Source: Betaproteobacteria bacterium
GTDB taxonomy: Bacteria; Pseudomonadota; Gammaproteobacteria; Burkholderiales; SG8-39
DNA length: 17,089 nucleotides
Direction of reading: 5' to 3'
Assembly (NCBI GenBank): GCA_004298295.1
Contig: SCUH01000176.1
Location: 1 to 17,089 of the forward strand
Positions 7,224 to 14,105 of the stretch are shown piece by piece. Within the stretch, counting starts at the first letter, position 1; each line of letters starts with the position of its first letter. Position numbers and translations under genes: made by a program. The notes beneath the pieces are model-generated. The model did no database searches, was not told where the DNA came from, and saw nothing but the letters and a program-made list of their open reading frames with translations.

Positions 7224-8618
7224 CTAGGCGCCGCCTTCGCTGTCGATGCCGAGTTCCTGGATCTTGCGCGTGATGGTGTTGCGGCCCATGCCGAGCAGCG
7301 CCGCGGCCTCGATGCGCCGCCCGCCGGTGTGCGCCAGCGCCTTGCGGATCAGTGCCCGCTCGAATTCCCGCGTCAGCTCATCGAGCATGCCGCTGGCGCC
7401 GCGCGCCAGCCGCCGCTCGACTTCCTGCTCCAGCGCCGCTCGCCAGTTGGCGGGCGCAGGCGCGGCCTCGCCGCGGATCTCGAGCGGCAGGTCCGCCAGT
7501 CCGATCACCTGTCCGGGCGCCATCACCGTCAGCCAGTGGCACAGGTTCTGGAGCTGGCGCACGTTGCCGGGAAACGCGAAGCGCGCGAGGTGCGCGAGCA
7601 CGTCGTCGGACAGGCGCTTGGCCTCGGTGCCGAGCTGCGCAGCGCTGTGCGCGAGGAAGTGGCGCGCGAGCAACGGGATGTCCTCGGCACGCTCGCGCAG
7701 CGGCGGCATGCGCAGGCGAATCACGTTCAGGCGATGAAACAGGTCCTCGCGAAAGGCGCCTTCGCGCACTCGCTGCTCGAGATCCTGATGCGTCGCGGCG
7801 ATCACGCGCACGTCGGCGCGCAGCGGCACGTGACCACCGACGCGGTAGTAGGTGCCGTCGGAGAGCACCCGCAGCAGCCGGGTCTGCAGTTCGGCCGGCA
7901 TGTCGCCGATTTCGTCGAGAAACAGCGTGCCGCCCTCGGCCTGCTCGAAGCGGCCGCGGCGCAACTGCTGCGCGCCGGTGAAGGCGCCGCGCTCGTGCCC
8001 GAAGAGTTCCGATTCGAGCAGGTCGCGCGGCATGGCGGCGGTGTTGATGGCGACGAACGGCTTGGCGGCGCGCGCACCGTGACGGTGCAGCGCCTGCGCC
8101 ACCAGCTCCTTGCCGGTGCCCGACTCGCCGGTGATCAGAACGGTCGCGTTCGACTGCGACAGCCTCCCGATGGCGCGGAACACTTCCTGCATCGCCGGCG
8201 CCTGTCCCAGGATTTCGGGCGAACCGGCCGCGGGCTCGAGCGCCGCCTGCTCGCGCAGGCTCTCCTCGAGAGCGCGGCGAATCAGCGCCACGGCCTGATC
8301 CACGTCGAAGGGCTTGGCAAGATACTCGTAGGCGCCGCCGTGGAATGCCGCGACCGCCGAATCCAGATCGGAATAGGCGGTCATGATGATCACCGGCACC
8401 GCCGGGTGCTGCTGCTTCACCGCCCGCAGCAGCTCGATGCCCGACGCACCGGGCATGCGAATGTCGGACACCAGCACCTGCGGCGCTTCGCCCTTCAGCG
8501 CCTCGAGGGCCTCCTGCGCCGAGGCGAACGAACTGAACGCGATGCCTTCGCGCCCGAGCGCCTTCTCCAGCACCCAGCGGATGGAACGATCGTCGTCGAC
8601 GACCCAGACTGGCTTCAT
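7224..8618 (-). CDS. ntrC: Nitrogen regulation response regulator NtrC (sigma-54 activator)
   Basis: NtrC is the phosphorylation-controlled enhancer-binding ATPase that opens sigma-54 promoters of nitrogen-assimilation genes. The 464-aa product has all three domains. The receiver has the acidic pocket D8-D10, phospho-acceptor D52 (SDIRMPG), T80 and K102. The AAA+ domain has Walker A GESGTGK at 164-170, the sigma-54 contact loop GAFTGA at 211-216 and Walker B TLFLDEIGD at 231-239. A Fis-type helix-turn-helix lies at about 434-456. The ATG at 8618 overlaps the ntrB stop in ATGA and starts the receiver cleanly, so the longer frame to 8669 is rejected. The candidate NtrC sites upstream of glnA in this window are its likely target. 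Confidence 0.97.
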   Translation of the reverse strand: MKPVWVVDDDRSIRWVLEKALGREGIAFSSFASAQEALEALKGEAPQVLVSDIRMPGASGIELLRAVKQQHPAVPVIIMTAYSDLDSAVAAFHGGAYEYLAKPFDVDQAVALIRRALEESLREQAALEPAAGSPEILGQAPAMQEVFRAIGRLSQSNATVLITGESGTGKELVAQALHRHGARAAKPFVAINTAAMPRDLLESELFGHERGAFTGAQQLRRGRFEQAEGGTLFLDEIGDMPAELQTRLLRVLSDGTYYRVGGHVPLRADVRVIAATHQDLEQRVREGAFREDLFHRLNVIRLRMPPLRERAEDIPLLARHFLAHSAAQLGTEAKRLSDDVLAHLARFAFPGNVRQLQNLCHWLTVMAPGQVIGLADLPLEIRGEAAPAPANWRAALEQEVERRLARGASGMLDELTREFERALIRKALAHTGGRRIEAAALLGMGRNTITRKIQELGIDSEGGA

Positions 8619-9673
8619 GTCAGTGGCAGCAGGATCCTGAACACCGTGCGCCCCGGGCGACTGTCGCATTCGATCACGCCACCGTGGTAGTGGACGTAGG
8701 TCTGAGCGAGCGAAAGCCCCAGCCCGCTGCCGCCTTCGCGCCCCGAGACCAGCGGATTGAAGATCCGGTCGCGGATCTCCCCCGGCACGCCTGGTCCGTC
8801 ATCGATCACTTGCAATTCTAGTGCCAGCTTGTGCCGCTGCCGCGCAATGGTGATCTGGCGTGCGACGCGCGTGCGCAAGATGATCGTGCCCCGCCGCGAC
8901 GGCGGCTCAGCCCCGGGCGCGAGGGCCTGCGCCGCATTGCGCGCCACGTTGAGCAGCGCCTGGATAAGCTGCTCGCGGTCGCCCACCAGATCCGGCACGC
9001 TGGGGTCGTAGTTGCAGAGGATCGCGATGCCCTGCGAAAACTCGGCGATCACGAGATTGCGCACGCGCTCCAGCACTTCGTGGATGTTGAGCCGCGCCGG
9101 CTGCGGCGCGCGATGCGGCGTAAGCAGCCGGTCCATGAGCGCCTGCAGGCGGTCGGCCTCGCCGATGATGACCTGGGTGTATTCGCGCAGCTCGGGCCGC
9201 TCGAGCTCGCGTTCCAGCAGCTGCGCCGAGCCGCGCAGTCCGCCCAGCGGGTTGCGGATTTCGTGCGCCAGGTTGCGGATCAGTTCGCGGCTCGCCGCCT
9301 GCTGGTCCATGAGGCGCTCCTCGCGCTCGATGCGCAGCTGCTCGCCGATCGGGCGCAGCTCGATCACCAGGGGAACCCCGGGAACTTCGGTGCGCGCCGC
9401 GATGCAGGCAAGCGGCAGCGGTTCCTCGCCGGGACGTTCGTAGTTCACGCTCTGGGCGGCGGAGTCCCAGCGCGCCTGCAGCGCATCGCCGAGCGCCCGC
9501 TCCAGCTCGGCGCCCTCGGCGAACAGCGACGGGAAATGCTGCCCGAGGAGGTTGCGCGAGGCGATCGCGAGAAGATTTTCGGCGGCGGGATTGGCGTATC
9601 GCACGCCCATGCGCTCGTCGAGGGCGAGCACTGCGGTGGCGAGTAGCTCAAGCCCGGCATAGCGGCCGGTCAT
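8615..9673 (-). CDS. glnL: Nitrogen regulation sensor histidine kinase NtrB (NRII)
   Basis: NtrB is the cytoplasmic kinase/phosphatase that controls NtrC under PII (GlnB) input. The 352-aa product is family length (E. coli 349). A PAS domain occupies roughly residues 8-110 with no membrane segment. The dimerization/phosphotransfer helix has H137 in NLAHEIRNPLGG. The ATPase domain has the N box around N242 (LLNVARNAAQAL), the G1 box DDGPGVP at 291-297 and the G2 box GGSGLGL at 314-320. The stop overlaps the ntrC start by 4 bp, the classic coupled ntrBC pair. It begins 16 bp after the stop of the DUF4124 gene, so the two are probably on one transcript. Also known as ntrB. Confidence 0.96.
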   Translation of the reverse strand: MTGRYAGLELLATAVLALDERMGVRYANPAAENLLAIASRNLLGQHFPSLFAEGAELERALGDALQARWDSAAQSVNYERPGEEPLPLACIAARTEVPGVPLVIELRPIGEQLRIEREERLMDQQAASRELIRNLAHEIRNPLGGLRGSAQLLERELERPELREYTQVIIGEADRLQALMDRLLTPHRAPQPARLNIHEVLERVRNLVIAEFSQGIAILCNYDPSVPDLVGDREQLIQALLNVARNAAQALAPGAEPPSRRGTIILRTRVARQITIARQRHKLALELQVIDDGPGVPGEIRDRIFNPLVSGREGGSGLGLSLAQTYVHYHGGVIECDSRPGRTVFRILLPLT

Positions 9674-9689
9674 CGCGCGGCGCCCCCCG

Positions 9690-10184
9690 TCAGCGATACA
9701 GGTTGGCCAGCTCGCGCTTCAGCGCTTCGATGTTCTTGGTGTGGACTTCGACCGCATCCTGGTAGGGCCGCAGCCGTTCCAGCACCCTGGCGTAGTTCTT
9801 CTCGTCGCCGCTGCGGATCGCTTCCTGCTCGGCGAGCTTGCGTTTCGCCGTGGCGAGAAGATCCTGTTCCTGCGCCATCTCGCGCTCCAGCGTCTGGCGC
9901 TGCCGCTCGCGCGCCGCGGCGCGGTCGTTGACCGACTCCTTCGGGAAATTGGCCGGCGACTTGGCGGCGGACTTGCTCGGTGCCGGCACCACCGTGACGC
10001 GCTGCTGCGAGACGATCCGGCAGTTCTTGCCGACCGTGTCCGACTGCTGATTGGTCAGCGTGGTCCGGCCGTCCGTGTCCTTGCAGTTCCAGAGCGTCTC
10101 GATCTTCTCGGCCGGCGTGCCCTGGGCCTGCGCCTGCCCCCAGGCCATCAGGGCAAACAGGGTAAAGCGGATCATCGAGCGCAT
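9690..10184 (-). CDS. Exported DUF4124 domain protein with C-terminal coiled coil
   Basis: This 164-aa protein has a signal peptide at about residues 1-21 (...LMAWGQAQAQ). A DUF4124-like segment with paired cysteines follows (LWNCKDTDGRTTLTNQ, then KNCRIVSQQRV). A long charged alpha-helical region from about residue 80 to the end is predicted to form a coiled coil (RERQRQTLEREMAQEQ...). Export is expected; the function is unknown to me. The start was chosen to give the signal peptide; a second ATG three codons later is also possible, and neither has a strong Shine-Dalgarno sequence. The gene sits between the glnA terminator and ntrB, so it may ride on read-through from glnA or on a promoter I cannot see. 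The open frame extends far upstream antisense-like through glnA and is not coding there. Confidence 0.85.
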   Translation of the reverse strand: MRSMIRFTLFALMAWGQAQAQGTPAEKIETLWNCKDTDGRTTLTNQQSDTVGKNCRIVSQQRVTVVPAPSKSAAKSPANFPKESVNDRAAARERQRQTLEREMAQEQDLLATAKRKLAEQEAIRSGDEKNYARVLERLRPYQDAVEVHTKNIEALKRELANLYR

Positions 10185-10220
10185 CGGTCGCTTGGGCAGG
10201 GCCACGGTCAAGGCCAAGTC

Positions 10221-10251
10221 TATAAGAAAAAGGGCGGGTTGCCCCGCCCTT
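10221..10251 (-). terminator. Intrinsic terminator after glnA
   Basis: Read on the minus strand, a perfect 9-bp GC-rich stem (AAGGGCGGG paired with CCCGCCCTT, plus positions 30-38 and 43-51 of the 10200 block) closes a 4-nt loop and is followed by TTTTTCTTATA. It starts about 28 bp after the glnA stop and ends before the DUF4124 gene start at 10184. It should end most glnA transcripts, leaving ntrBC at a lower level than glnA, as known for enteric glnALG. Confidence 0.88.
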
Positions 10252-10279
10252 GCCTTAACGCAGGTACCCCGTCTTGCGA

Positions 10280-11695
10280 CTACCCGCTGTAGTACATGTC
10301 GAATTCCACGGGGTGGGTCGTCATGCGGAAGCGCGTCAACTCCTCTTCCTTGAGCGCGATGTAGGACTCGAGGAAATCGGCATCGAACACCCCGCCCTTG
10401 GTGAGGAAGGCGTGGTCTTTCCGGATCGACTCGAGCGCCTCCTCGAGCGATGCGCAGACGTGCGGCACCTTGGCCGCCTCTTCGGGCGGCAGGTCGTACA
10501 TGTTCTTGTCGATCGGATCGCCGGGGTGGAGCTTGTTCTGCACGCCGTCCAGTCCCGCCATCAGCATCGCCGCAAAAGCGAGATAGGCATTGGCGGTCGG
10601 GTCCGGGAAGCGCACTTCGACGCGGCGCGCCTTCGGGCTCGAGACGTAGGGAATGCGGCAGGCCGCCGAGCGGTTGCGCGCCGAATAGGCGAGATTGATC
10701 GGTGCTTCGAAGCCCGGTACCAGTCGCTTGTACGAATTGGTGCCCGGATTGGTGATCGCGTTCAGCGCCTTGGCGTGCTTGATGATGCCGCCGATGTAGT
10801 GCAGCGCGAACTCCGACAGTCCGGCGTAGCCGTTGCCGGCGAACAGGTTCTGGCCGCCTTTCCAGACCGACTGGTGCACGTGCATGCCCGAACCGTTGTC
10901 GCCGACCACGGGCTTCGGCATGAAGGTCGCGGTCTTGCCGTAGGAATGCGCGACGTTCCACACCGTGTACTTGAGGATCTGCATCCAGTCGGCGCGTTGC
11001 ACCAGCGGCGCGAACTTGGTCCCGATCTCGCACTGGCCAGGCGCGGCGACCTCGTGGTGGTGCACTTCGACCTCGACGCCCTGCTGCTCGAGGGCGAGGC
11101 ACATCGCGTCGCGGATGTCGTGCAGCGTATCGGTCGGCGGCACCGGAAAATAGCCGCCTTTCACCGGCGCCCGATGCGCCATGTTGCCCGATTCATAGTC
11201 GATGCCGGAGGACCAGGGCGCTTCCTCGGACTTGATCTTGACGAAGCAGCCCGACATGTCGACGCTCCAGGTCACGCCGTCGAAGACGAAGAACTCGGGC
11301 TCGGGCCCGAAGTACGCGACCTCGCCCAGCCCGGTCGACTTCAGGTACGCTTCGGCGCGCTTCGCAATGCCGCGCGGGCAACGGCTGTAGGGCTTGCCGT
11401 CGGCGGGTTCGATCACGTCGCAGTTGATGTTGAGCACGGCCTCGTCCGTGAACGGGTCCATGCGAGCGGTTTCCGGGTCCGGAATCAGCAGCATGTCGGA
11501 AGCCTGGATGCCCTTCCATCCGGCGATCGACGAGCCGTCGAACGCGTGGCCGTGCTCGAACTTGTCCTTGTTGAACTGTTTCGCGGGCACCGTGACGTGC
11601 TGCTCCTTGCCGCGCGTGTCGGTGAAGCGCAGGTCGACGAACTTCGCTTCCTTGTCCTTCACCATTTTCAAGACGTCATCGGCGGTCATCGCCAT
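10280..11695 (-). CDS. glnA: Glutamine synthetase type I
   Basis: GlnA makes glutamine from glutamate, ammonia and ATP as a cytoplasmic dodecamer. The 471-aa product is GSI length. Family signatures seen in order are FDGSSIAGW (about 52-60), the metal-binding GPEPEFFVFD block, the ATP-site block with GDNGSGMHVHQS, the glutamate-binding NPGTNSYKRLVPG region, and NRSAACRIP. The adenylylation tyrosine is Y400 in KNMYDLPPEE, so the enzyme is of the beta subtype that GlnE can modify. The ATG at 11695 has AGGAGA about 7 nt upstream and starts the usual MAMTADDVLKM; the longer frame to 11881 runs through the promoter and is rejected. Expression is probably from the sigma-54 promoter described at 11768-11783. 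Confidence 0.98.
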   Translation of the reverse strand: MAMTADDVLKMVKDKEAKFVDLRFTDTRGKEQHVTVPAKQFNKDKFEHGHAFDGSSIAGWKGIQASDMLLIPDPETARMDPFTDEAVLNINCDVIEPADGKPYSRCPRGIAKRAEAYLKSTGLGEVAYFGPEPEFFVFDGVTWSVDMSGCFVKIKSEEAPWSSGIDYESGNMAHRAPVKGGYFPVPPTDTLHDIRDAMCLALEQQGVEVEVHHHEVAAPGQCEIGTKFAPLVQRADWMQILKYTVWNVAHSYGKTATFMPKPVVGDNGSGMHVHQSVWKGGQNLFAGNGYAGLSEFALHYIGGIIKHAKALNAITNPGTNSYKRLVPGFEAPINLAYSARNRSAACRIPYVSSPKARRVEVRFPDPTANAYLAFAAMLMAGLDGVQNKLHPGDPIDKNMYDLPPEEAAKVPHVCASLEEALESIRKDHAFLTKGGVFDADFLESYIALKEEELTRFRMTTHPVEFDMYYSG

Positions 11696-11767
11696 CGTCG
11701 GGTCTCCTGAGTGGATGAATTCGAATTCGTATACGGGCTGGTCGCTGCAGCCGAGTCCGTGCTCACG

Positions 11768-11783
11768 AGCAGGATCCGTGCCA
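11768..11783 (-). promoter_or_regulatory. Sigma-54 (RpoN) promoter of glnA
   Basis: On the minus strand the sequence TGGCACGGATCCTGCT matches the sigma-54 consensus TGGCAC-N5-TTGCW at all fixed positions but one, with the obligatory GG and GC exactly 10 nt apart. The predicted transcription start is near 11757, leaving a leader of about 60 nt before the glnA ATG. Two NtrC-type sites lie about 97 and 128 bp further upstream. Confidence 0.85.
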
Positions 11784-11846
11784 CGCTTTCGCACCCCGGC
11801 CGGCCCCTTTACCGGCGAAGTGCCGGCGACATTATCGCAGCCCGGC

Positions 11847-11861
11847 GCACAATGTGGGTGC
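11847..11861. promoter_or_regulatory. NtrC-type enhancer site, proximal to glnA
   Basis: GCACAATGTGGGTGC is a dyad of the form GCAC-N7-GTGC, the core of NtrC sites at enteric glnA. Its centre is about 97 bp upstream of the predicted sigma-54 start, in the range used by NtrC enhancers. It pairs with a second copy 31 bp away. Confidence 0.78.
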
Positions 11862-11877
11862 ACTTTTTGCGCTCCAT

Positions 11878-11892
11878 GCACCGCGTTCGTGC
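11878..11892. promoter_or_regulatory. NtrC-type enhancer site, distal to glnA
   Basis: GCACCGCGTTCGTGC is a second GCAC-N7-GTGC dyad. It lies 31 bp centre to centre from the first, about three helical turns, which would place both NtrC dimers on the same DNA face for cooperative binding. It also lies just upstream of the candidate promoter of the divergent rhodanese gene. Confidence 0.78.
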
Positions 11893-11916
11893 GCGCCCGC
11901 CGGGCTACGCCCGCCG

Positions 11917-11924
11917 TATAAAAT
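11917..11924 (+). promoter_or_regulatory. Candidate -10 element of the rhodanese gene
   Basis: TATAAAAT is a strong -10-like sequence in otherwise GC-rich DNA. No good -35 element is visible at the usual distance, so an activator or another sigma factor may be needed. A start near 11930 would give a leader of only about 14 nt before the ATG at 11944 and would exclude the ATG at 11926 as start codon. Confidence 0.4.
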
Positions 11925-11943
11925 TATGCGTTTCGAGAATCCG

Positions 11944-12390
11944 ATGAGCGAGATCGACGCCATTCGCCAAGCGGCCCGGGAACGCGGACGCCAATTGAAC
12001 CTGCCCTACGCCGGCGCCCTGCGTCCGCACGAGGCCTACCGCCTGATGCAGGCGGGCGCCCGCCTCGTCGACGTACGCACGCAAGCCGAACTCTACTGGG
12101 TAGGGCAGGTGCCCGGGAGCGTGTGGGTGGAATGGAACAGCTACCCCGGGGGGGCGCGCAACAGCGATTTCGTCGGCCAGCTCGAGACGCTCACCGACAA
12201 GACCGACACGCTGCTGTTCCTTTGCCGCTCGGGCGGGCGCTCGCATTTCGCGGCCGGCGTCGCCACCGAGGCCGGCTGGCCGGATTGCTACAACGTTCTT
12301 GAAGGATTCGAAGGCGACCGCGACCCGGGCCAGCATCGCGGCAGCGTCAATGGCTGGAAGGTGGCCGGCTTGCCCTGGGTGCAGGGCTAA
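11944..12390 (+). CDS. Rhodanese-like domain protein
   Basis: This 148-aa single-domain rhodanese is probably cytoplasmic, as no signal peptide is seen. The CDC25/rhodanese CH2A-like motif is LVDVRTQAEL at about 41-50. The catalytic loop is CRSGGRS with C94 as the persulfide-forming cysteine, followed by the helix of the active-site cradle. The likely role is sulfur transfer with an unknown acceptor; a phosphatase activity is less likely given the six-residue loop. The start at 11944 is preferred over 11926 because the latter overlaps the likely promoter; a weak GAGAA precedes it. The gene is divergent from glnA, and the two NtrC sites lie within 100 bp upstream, so nitrogen control is conceivable. 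The stop overlaps the convergent uppP stop by 4 bp. Confidence 0.88.
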   Translation: MSEIDAIRQAARERGRQLNLPYAGALRPHEAYRLMQAGARLVDVRTQAELYWVGQVPGSVWVEWNSYPGGARNSDFVGQLETLTDKTDTLLFLCRSGGRSHFAAGVATEAGWPDCYNVLEGFEGDRDPGQHRGSVNGWKVAGLPWVQG

Positions 12391-13205
12391 GCGCTCCAGT
12401 CCACCCAGCCGAAGTGCGCGGTGAGCAGCACCACCGCCCCGAAGGCGATGCGGTACCAGGCGAACGGCCGGAAATCGTGCGTCGCGACGTAGCGGATCAG
12501 CCAGCGCACGCACAAGAACGCGGCGACAAACGAGGCCGCAGAACCCACTGCGAACAGTGGCACGTCGCTCGCCGAGAACAACGCGCGGTGCTTCCAGAAA
12601 TCGTAGGCGCCGGCGGCGACCAGGGTCGGCACGGCTAGAAAAAACGAGAATTCGGTTGCGGCGCGGCGCGACAGTCCGAACAGCATGCCGCCGATGATGG
12701 TCGCCCCGGAGCGCGAGGTTCCGGGGATGAGCGCAAAGGCCTGCGCGACGCCGACCTTGAGCGCGTCGAGCCAGGACATGTCGTCCACGCCGACGACGCG
12801 CGCCCTGCGGTCGCCGCGGTCGACCCAGAGGATGATCAGGCCGCCGGCGATGAAGGCGATGGCGACGGGCACCGGCTTGAACAGCTGCGCCTTGATGAGC
12901 GAGCCGAACGCGAGCCCGAGCAGCGCCGCGGGCAGGAACGCGATGGCGAGGTGCAGCCAGAAGCGCTGCGCTGCGCGCTCGCTCAGGATGCCCGTCAGCG
13001 CGCGGCCAAAGCGCGCGCGGTATTCCCACAGCACCGCGAGCATGGCCCCGGTCTGGATCACGAGCTCGAACACCTTGGCGCGCGCGTCGTTGAAGCCCAG
13101 CAGATCGCCAGCGAGGATCAGGTGCCCGGTGCTCGAGACCGGCAGGAACTCGGTCAGCCCCTCGACGATGCCGAGGATCAGCGCGTGTGCGAGCGAGCTT
13201 TCCAT
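12387..13205 (-). CDS. uppP: Undecaprenyl-diphosphatase (BacA/UppP)
   Basis: UppP dephosphorylates undecaprenyl pyrophosphate to recycle the lipid carrier for peptidoglycan and other envelope polymers; it is also called bacA for bacitracin resistance. The 272-aa product is an integral membrane protein with about eight hydrophobic segments. The N-terminal catalytic motif EGLTEFLPVSSTGH spans residues 15-28 with E15 and E19, and the second motif PGTSRSG spans 161-167 with R165. The ATG at 13205 shares one base with the stop of the upstream hydrolase gene (TGATG), so translation is coupled. A GAGGG sequence lies about 9 nt upstream. The longer open frame to 13379 lies inside the hydrolase gene and is a shadow. 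Confidence 0.96.
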   Translation of the reverse strand: MESSLAHALILGIVEGLTEFLPVSSTGHLILAGDLLGFNDARAKVFELVIQTGAMLAVLWEYRARFGRALTGILSERAAQRFWLHLAIAFLPAALLGLAFGSLIKAQLFKPVPVAIAFIAGGLIILWVDRGDRRARVVGVDDMSWLDALKVGVAQAFALIPGTSRSGATIIGGMLFGLSRRAATEFSFFLAVPTLVAAGAYDFWKHRALFSASDVPLFAVGSAASFVAAFLCVRWLIRYVATHDFRPFAWYRIAFGAVVLLTAHFGWVDWSA

Positions 13206-14041
13206 CACCGCGCGCCCTCGAGGAACGCACGGATCGAGGGCCAGAACCCGGCCGAGCCGTCGCTGCTGTTGTGGTTCGCCCCGCCGAGCAGCACCTTGCG
13301 TTTCGGGCCTCCCCATGCGGCGTACAGGCGCTCGGCGTGCACAGCCGGGATCACCTCGTCGCGTTCGGCGATGAGGCACAGCAGCGGCGTCTTGAGCGCC
13401 GGCGCGCGCCCGATCGAGTCGAAGGGATGCCTGAGCAGCCAGTCCACCGGGAGATAAGGGTAATAATGTTTCGCCACTGCCGTCAGGCTGTCGAACGGAC
13501 TGACCAGCACCAGTCCGCGCAGCGGCCGCGCAGCGGCCAGCGCGACTGCCACCCCACTACCCAGGCTGCGGCCGAAGGCAAAGATGCGTTCGGCGTCGAC
13601 GCCGTGCAAGCGCCGGGCATGATCGTATAGCGCGAGCGCATCAGCGACGAGCGCGTGCTCCGAGGGCGCGCCTTCGCTCGCGCCATAGCCGCGGTAATTG
13701 ACCAGCAACCACGCCGCGCCGGGCGTCTCGCCGCGCGCCGGTTCGCCGACCGCTTCGAGCATCCAGGAGACTTCCTCGGCGTTGCCGCCGAAGTACAGCA
13801 CGAGCGGCGCGGCTTTCGCCTCCTGCGGCCTGACCAGCCAGCCGTGCAACCGGGTACCATCGGGTACCGCAAGCGCAAACTCCTGCGCTGCGGGAAACTG
13901 CCGCGCGATCTGCGCGCGCCGCGCCTCGGGGAGCGGCTGGCGGTAGAAGATCAGGCTGTCCTGCGCGAGGTAGACGACGAGAGGCAGGCCGACAGCAACT
14001 GCCGCAGCGATTTTGAGAAAAGAGACGAGCAGACTTTCCAC
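13205..14041 (-). CDS. Membrane-anchored alpha/beta hydrolase
   Basis: The 278-aa protein has one N-terminal hydrophobic helix (about residues 5-26) followed by an alpha/beta hydrolase domain of the ABHD13/ABHD17 (Bem46, YfhR-like) type. The oxyanion segment is YFGGNAEE at about 83-90. The nucleophile elbow is GRSLGSG with S159, the acid is D228 in AERDEVIP and the histidine is H257 in GGANHNS. Hydrolysis of a lipid or acyl ester or thioester is likely; the substrate is unknown. The start is GTG at 14041: the next in-frame codons upstream reach a stop at 14053-14051, and no good Shine-Dalgarno sequence is seen. It is coupled to uppP, hinting at an envelope role, and lies 64 bp downstream of the low-GC cassette on the same strand. 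Confidence 0.9.
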   Translation of the reverse strand: MESLLVSFLKIAAAVAVGLPLVVYLAQDSLIFYRQPLPEARRAQIARQFPAAQEFALAVPDGTRLHGWLVRPQEAKAAPLVLYFGGNAEEVSWMLEAVGEPARGETPGAAWLLVNYRGYGASEGAPSEHALVADALALYDHARRLHGVDAERIFAFGRSLGSGVAVALAAARPLRGLVLVSPFDSLTAVAKHYYPYLPVDWLLRHPFDSIGRAPALKTPLLCLIAERDEVIPAVHAERLYAAWGGPKRKVLLGGANHNSSDGSAGFWPSIRAFLEGAR

Positions 14042-14105
14042 GGAGCCATTCTAATGGCGGTGGAAGCGGGCGATCTGAAGACGAAAGTCGGCGTTTAGCC
14101 CGTAC

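Noticed and set aside
7128..8690. 520-codon plus-strand open frame opposite ntrC, and a similar one at 10274-11710 opposite glnA
   Set aside because: Both are antisense shadows of well-identified genes, with no recognisable domain and biased Arg/His/Ala composition.
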